From the NCBI GenBank assembly GCA_964474655.1, contig CAYYTU010000005.1:25668-89667 (forward strand): a DNA stretch of 64,000 nucleotides, written 5' to 3'. Position 1 is the stretch's first letter. Each line of letters starts with the position of its first letter. The notes beneath the pieces were generated by a model. The model was not told the origin of the DNA. It saw nothing but the letters and a program-made list of their open reading frames with translations, and made no database searches. This document shows, piece after piece, positions 60,114 to 64,000 of the stretch. This DNA is from CAYYTU01 sp964474655. GTDB taxonomy: Bacteria; Chloroflexota; Anaerolineae; B4-G1. A program made the translations under genes and the position numbers.

Positions 60114-61355
60114 ATGAGTGACGTTATTTTGAAGCAAGGTCGCGCCAAGCCGGTGTTGCGTCGCCACCCGTGGATCTTCTCCGGCGCGATTCAGCGCGTC
60201 GAGGGCGAACCGACCGACGGCGACATCGTCGAAGTGCGCGACGCGGGCCGCAACTGGCTGGCGCGGGGATACATCAACCGCCGCTCGCAGATCCGGGTGC
60301 GGCTGCTGACCTGGTGCGAGGACGAGATCATCGACGCCAGCTTCTGGCGACGGCGGCTGGAGCGGGCCATCGCTGGGCGGCGGGCGCTGCTCGACGATCC
60401 GACCACCACGGCTTATCGGCTGGCGCACGCCGAATCGGACTATCTGCCAGGGCTGATCGTCGACCGTTACGGCGGTTGGCTGGTGGCGCAGTTTCTCACG
60501 CTGGGGGTAGATTGTCGCCGCGAGGTGATCGTGGAATCGCTGGCGGGTCTGCTCGCGCCGCGCGGTATCCGTGGCATCTACGAGCGCTCCGACGTCGACG
60601 TGCGCCAGAAGGAGGGCCTGGCGCAGCGCACCGGGCAGCTCTGGGGCGAGGAAGCGCCGGAACTGGTCGAGATTCGGGAACACGAGCGCCGCTTCCTGGT
60701 GGACGTGCGCGAGGGGCACAAGACTGGCTTCTACCTCGACCAGCGGGAGAACCGGGCGCGGCTTTCCGCGTTCTGCAAAGCTATGAAGGATGCGGACGTG
60801 CTGGACGCCTTCGCCTACACCGGGGGCTTCGCCGCCTATGCAGCAGGGACGGCGCGCGTCACGCTGGTCGATAGTTCGGCGCCGGCGCTGGAGCTGGCAC
60901 GGCGCAATCTGGCGCTCAACAGCGATAGTCCAGCCGGCAAGGTGCGCGATCCATCGCTGCTGGGGCGAGAGCGCCGCTTCGCGTACGTCGAGGGCGATGT
61001 CTTCGAAGTGTTGCGCCGTTATCGCGCCCAGGACCGCCGCTTCGACGTGGTGGTGCTCGACCCGCCCAAGTTCGCGCACAGCCGACGCGACGTGCAGCGC
61101 GCCTCGCGGGCCTACAAGGACATCAACCTGCTGGCCTTTCAGCTGCTCCGGCCGGGCGGCGTGCTGTTCACCTTCTCCTGCTCCGGCGCCGTCGCTGCCG
61201 ACCTGTTCCAGAAGATCGTCTTCGGCGCCGTGGCGGATACGGACCGCCGGGCGCAGATCATCGGGCGTATGAGCCAGAGCAGCGACCATCCGGTGGCGCT
61301 CACCTTTCCCGAAGGCGCTTACCTGAAGGGCCTGATCTGCCGTGTGGTTGATTAG
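60114..61355 (+). CDS. Class I SAM-dependent rRNA methyltransferase (RlmI/RlmK-like)
   Basis: 413 residues. An N-terminal PUA domain (RAKPVLRRHPWIFSGAI) leads to the methyltransferase: GFYLDQRENR, SAM motif LDAFAYTGGFAAYA, and catalytic LDPPKFAHSRRDV. The late CSGAVAADLF segment contains a Cys typical of the m5C-type family. RlmI methylates C1962 of 23S rRNA in E. coli; which base is modified here is inference. Confidence 0.9.
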   Translation: MSDVILKQGRAKPVLRRHPWIFSGAIQRVEGEPTDGDIVEVRDAGRNWLARGYINRRSQIRVRLLTWCEDEIIDASFWRRRLERAIAGRRALLDDPTTTAYRLAHAESDYLPGLIVDRYGGWLVAQFLTLGVDCRREVIVESLAGLLAPRGIRGIYERSDVDVRQKEGLAQRTGQLWGEEAPELVEIREHERRFLVDVREGHKTGFYLDQRENRARLSAFCKAMKDADVLDAFAYTGGFAAYAAGTARVTLVDSSAPALELARRNLALNSDSPAGKVRDPSLLGRERRFAYVEGDVFEVLRRYRAQDRRFDVVVLDPPKFAHSRRDVQRASRAYKDINLLAFQLLRPGGVLFTFSCSGAVAADLFQKIVFGAVADTDRRAQIIGRMSQSSDHPVALTFPEGAYLKGLICRVVD

Positions 61356-61368
61356 TCGATTGAGGCGT

Positions 61369-62586
61369 TCACTCTGCGTCGATCTCGACCAGGGCCGTCA
61401 TCCCCCAGCGCAGCTCGGGCGTCATCTCCTCCAATTCGATCACGACCGGGTAGGTCACGTCGCCTCGGTAGTCCACGTCGCGCAACCCGATCTTCTTTAC
61501 GCGCCCGCTTAACGGCTCGTCCGGCAGCGCGTCCACGGTCACAGTGGCCGACTGGCCTATCTTCACCCAGCCTACGTCGAGCTCGTTCAGGTCGATGGTC
61601 TTGATTTCCAGCTGATCGAGCGCAGCCAGCACCAGCACGACCGCATCGGGGCTGACGCTGTTGCCGACTTCGGCTGCTACCCTGGTCACCGTGCCGTCGA
61701 AAGGTGCATTGAGCGTGGTCCGCGCCAGGGCTGCCTCCGCCGCCGCCAGGTTAGCTTCCGCCTGCTGCACCTGCGCCTCGGCCGCCGCGAGGTCCCAGGC
61801 TGGGCTATCGGCCTTCAGCAGATCGAGCTCTGCCTGAGCCACGTCGCGCTGAGCCGCCGCCGCCCAGACGCCTGTCTCCGCTTCACGTATCCGCTCGTCG
61901 CTAGTGTCCTCCAACGCTTCCAGCTTCGTCTGCGCTGCTGCCAGCGCTTCCCGCGCTGCGTGGAGCCGATAGTCGGCGTTTTGAACGGCCCGATCCTCGT
62001 TATCGTCCTCGCCTCTCAAATAGCCTCGGGGTTTGCTGGTATCGACGTTGTAGCGCTCGTAGACCTGGTCGCGGTTGCGCAATGCCTGTCGATAGTCCGC
62101 CTCGGCCTGGGCCAAGTCGGCCTTCGCCGCAGCAATCTCGGCTTCCGTCGCGCCAGTGGTGACTTGATCGCGTCGAGCCACAGCCTGGGAGAGCGCTCCC
62201 TGCGCTGCTTCCAGATCGGCTTCGGCCGCGGCGAGCTCCTGCTCCCGTGGTCCGGCTTTGACTAGAGCCAGGTTGGCCTGGGCCGATGCCAGCGTGGCTT
62301 TTGCCTCTTCCACCGCCATCGCTTGATCGGCATCATCGAGCCGCACCAGTGCATCGCCGGCCGCTACCTCGTCGCCGGGATCCACCAACACGTCCGTCAC
62401 CGTTCCACCAATCTTGAAGCGCAGTTCGCTCCATCGCGCCGGCTCGATGCTCGCCTCGGCGATCACCTTATCAGGGTCTGGGGCGGCCACATTGACCGTT
62501 GGCGCCGGCTCTGATGCCTGGCCCGACCCGCATCCAGTGAGCAGGAGCATTGTAATGAATACCAACAGGTTCCACTTTCTCATCAT
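61369..62586 (-). CDS. HlyD-type membrane-fusion lipoprotein (downstream paralogue)
   Basis: About 405 residues from ATG 62586 behind GGGGAGAGAG. Lipobox LLTGC. Barrel-sandwich lipoyl halves (DVLVDPGDEVAAGDALVRLDD and LNAPFDGTVTRVAAEVGNSVSP) flank a long Ala-rich coiled coil of about 170 residues. It is an adaptor for tripartite-style or ABC export. It forms a tandem pair with the upstream paralogue, 15 bases apart. No transporter gene is in the window; the plus-strand methyltransferase gene bounds it to the left, so the partner must lie elsewhere. Confidence 0.88.
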   Translation of the reverse strand: MMRKWNLLVFITMLLLTGCGSGQASEPAPTVNVAAPDPDKVIAEASIEPARWSELRFKIGGTVTDVLVDPGDEVAAGDALVRLDDADQAMAVEEAKATLASAQANLALVKAGPREQELAAAEADLEAAQGALSQAVARRDQVTTGATEAEIAAAKADLAQAEADYRQALRNRDQVYERYNVDTSKPRGYLRGEDDNEDRAVQNADYRLHAAREALAAAQTKLEALEDTSDERIREAETGVWAAAAQRDVAQAELDLLKADSPAWDLAAAEAQVQQAEANLAAAEAALARTTLNAPFDGTVTRVAAEVGNSVSPDAVVLVLAALDQLEIKTIDLNELDVGWVKIGQSATVTVDALPDEPLSGRVKKIGLRDVDYRGDVTYPVVIELEEMTPELRWGMTALVEIDAE

Positions 62587-62600
62587 CTCTCTCCCCATCG

Positions 62601-63833
62601 TCACTCGACCTCGATCTCGACCAGGGCTGTCATCCCCCAGCGCAACTGGGGAATCGGTTCATCCAGCTCAATAAGGACCGGGTAGACCACGTCGCCGCGG
62701 TAGTCTTCTGGCTGGCGGTCGATTCGCTGCACGCGTCCCTCCAACCCTTGGTCGGGCAGCGCGTCCAGCGTCACCAGTGCCGACTGTCCCACCTCCACCT
62801 CCGTCACGTCGAGTTCCGTCAGGTCTTTGGTGCGTGCCTCCAGCCGATCCAGCGTAGCGATAGTGATCACCGCCGCGCCGGGCGCAGCGGTGTCCCCGAT
62901 GTTGACGTTGAGCTCCGCTACGATGCCGTCGAACGGCGCGTGGAGGGCTGTCTTTTCCAGTCCAGTTTCGGCCTTGGCGAGCGCCACTTCGGCCTCGGCT
63001 ACGTTAGCCTCGATCGCTGCGATCTGCTCCTTGCGGCTACCGGCCTTCTGAAGCTCGAGTTGGGCCTGGAGGGCGTCTTGCTCGGCCGCGGCGGCCCAGA
63101 TGCTGGACTTCGCCTCGCGGATCTGGGCCTCGGTGCGGTTCTCTGTGGCGGTCAGCTGAGCCTCGGCCGCCTCCAGCCGCCCGCGGGCGGTCTCCATCGC
63201 GTAGCGGGCCTCCTCCTCGACCGGCCCCAGCAGTGGACAGATGGTCTGTTTCTGGCCCTGGAACTCGAAATCAAAGCATTCCATCGTCTGATCGTGCTGA
63301 TTTTCGGCCTGGGTGAACTCGGCCAGTGCTGCAGCCTGCGCCGACTGCGCTTCAGCCGCGTCGGCCTGGGCCTGACCTCCAGTGATCTGGTCGCGGCGAG
63401 CGACTGCCTGTGCCACAGAGGCCTGGGCGGCCTTCAGACGCGCCTTGGTGATGGCGATATCCTCCGGACGCGCGTCGGCCTTCACCTCCATCAGCTGGGC
63501 CTCGGCCAGCGCCAGCGCCGCCTGGGCCTGCTGAATCGCGAGCTCGGCGTCGGTGTCGTCGAACTGGATCAGCAGATCACCTTTGGTGACGGAGTCGCCC
63601 TCCGCGACCGCCACTCCAATGACCGCGCTGCTGCTTTCGGCCGGGGCACGCAGCTCGGCCCAGCGCGCCGGCTGGATCGCCGCCTCGGCGATGACCTTGC
63701 CCTCCGTCTGCTGGATCACGGCCGATACCGTCGGCTCCGGCTCCTCCGCCGGGGTACCGAGCCCCTCGCATCCGACCAGGGACACGAGCGCGGTCAGGGC
63801 TATCAATCCGATCAACCAATGCTGTCTTCTCAT
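62601..63833 (-). CDS. HlyD-type membrane-fusion lipoprotein (upstream paralogue)
   Basis: About 410 residues from ATG 63833, behind GAGGGGGGAG. Lipobox LVGC. The lipoyl halves (GVAVAEGDSVTKGDLLIQFDD and LHAPFDGIVAELNVNIGDTAAP) enclose an Ala/Gln/Glu-rich coiled coil; a Cys-containing insertion (MECFDFEFQ...ICPLLG) falls inside it, unlike the downstream paralogue. Both proteins end in the same type of strand (QLRWGMTALVEIEVE), so they arose by duplication. Export adaptor function is inferred from the family. Confidence 0.88.
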   Translation of the reverse strand: MRRQHWLIGLIALTALVSLVGCEGLGTPAEEPEPTVSAVIQQTEGKVIAEAAIQPARWAELRAPAESSSAVIGVAVAEGDSVTKGDLLIQFDDTDAELAIQQAQAALALAEAQLMEVKADARPEDIAITKARLKAAQASVAQAVARRDQITGGQAQADAAEAQSAQAAALAEFTQAENQHDQTMECFDFEFQGQKQTICPLLGPVEEEARYAMETARGRLEAAEAQLTATENRTEAQIREAKSSIWAAAAEQDALQAQLELQKAGSRKEQIAAIEANVAEAEVALAKAETGLEKTALHAPFDGIVAELNVNIGDTAAPGAAVITIATLDRLEARTKDLTELDVTEVEVGQSALVTLDALPDQGLEGRVQRIDRQPEDYRGDVVYPVLIELDEPIPQLRWGMTALVEIEVE

Positions 63834-63929
63834 AGCTCCCCCCTCTTTCAGTGAGAGCTCTCTCGGAAAGCCCTTGGAAACGCTCCTAAGTAAGTCCACA
63901 AAAGTTCTTTATGAAACCGATGTGCTGCT

Positions 63930-63991
63930 GGCACGGTCGGGAGACCGGCCAGAGCTTTTTTGCCCGCTGGGGCCGGTCTCCTGACCGTGCC
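63930..63991. repeat. Long GC-rich hairpin repeat near window end
   Basis: 21-base arms at 63930-63950 and 63971-63991 pair with one mismatch (GGCACGGTC(G/A)GGAGACCGGCC), 20-base loop containing a T6 run. It may be a dispersed repeat; it sits upstream of the HlyD-type genes. Confidence 0.7.
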
Positions 63992-64000
63992 CCATTGGGG

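Overview
The window looks like chromosomal DNA of a Chloroflexota bacterium, probably Anaerolineae in the broad sense. The evidence is a GC-rich genome with many GTG and TTG starts, a long lineage-type insertion in RpoB, a 14-residue insertion in ribosomal protein S12, the CPGHRDY variant in EF-Tu, zinc-ribbon forms of several ribosomal proteins, and a large secreted protein ending in an IYLPLV-type tail. The class assignment is inference from recalled family features; no database search was made.

Positions 1-23718 are one long translation/transcription super-operon on the + strand: the 3' part of rpoB, then rpsL-rpsG-fusA-tuf-rpsJ, the S10 and spc clusters (rplC to rplO), secY-adk-map, the alpha cluster (rpmJ-rpsM-rpsK-rpsD-rpoA-rplQ), truA and rplM-rpsI, closed by a strong intrinsic terminator. 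rpoC does not follow rpoB and infA is missing between map and rpmJ. The EF-Tu encoded here departs from the family at near-invariant sites, above all in switch I, and EF-G diverges in domain IV.

Positions 23759-38345 carry accessory and housekeeping genes: a TP-methylase/MazG fusion, an unannotated 34-codon membrane peptide with its own promoter, a MocR-type PLP-dependent regulator with two likely target genes (an EamA transporter and an orphan substrate-binding lipoprotein) that share a duplicated CTGTTAT promoter architecture, then a minus-strand run of tex, an FAD oxidoreductase, an LPG-synthase-like membrane protein, rlmB, cysS and a YacL-like PIN/TRAM protein.

Positions 38640-45404 hold a candidate structured ncRNA with promoter, operator-like palindrome and terminator, divergent from a four-gene, tightly coupled operon: two GH57 proteins (the first lacking the catalytic Asp), a DNA methyltransferase and a PD-(D/E)XK-like nuclease that together resemble a compact restriction-modification pair. 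DUF503 and lipM genes follow on the minus strand.

Positions 45559-64000 contain rpsO, a large stem-loop leader before pnp, lepB, polX, a heptad-repeat DUF3782-like protein, a 1362-residue secreted amidase-like protein, an SH3b membrane protein, ligA, an rRNA methyltransferase, and two tandem HlyD-type lipoproteins. Short inverted repeats mark many intergenic regions. No rRNA, tRNA, CRISPR array, insertion sequence or prophage was recognised.
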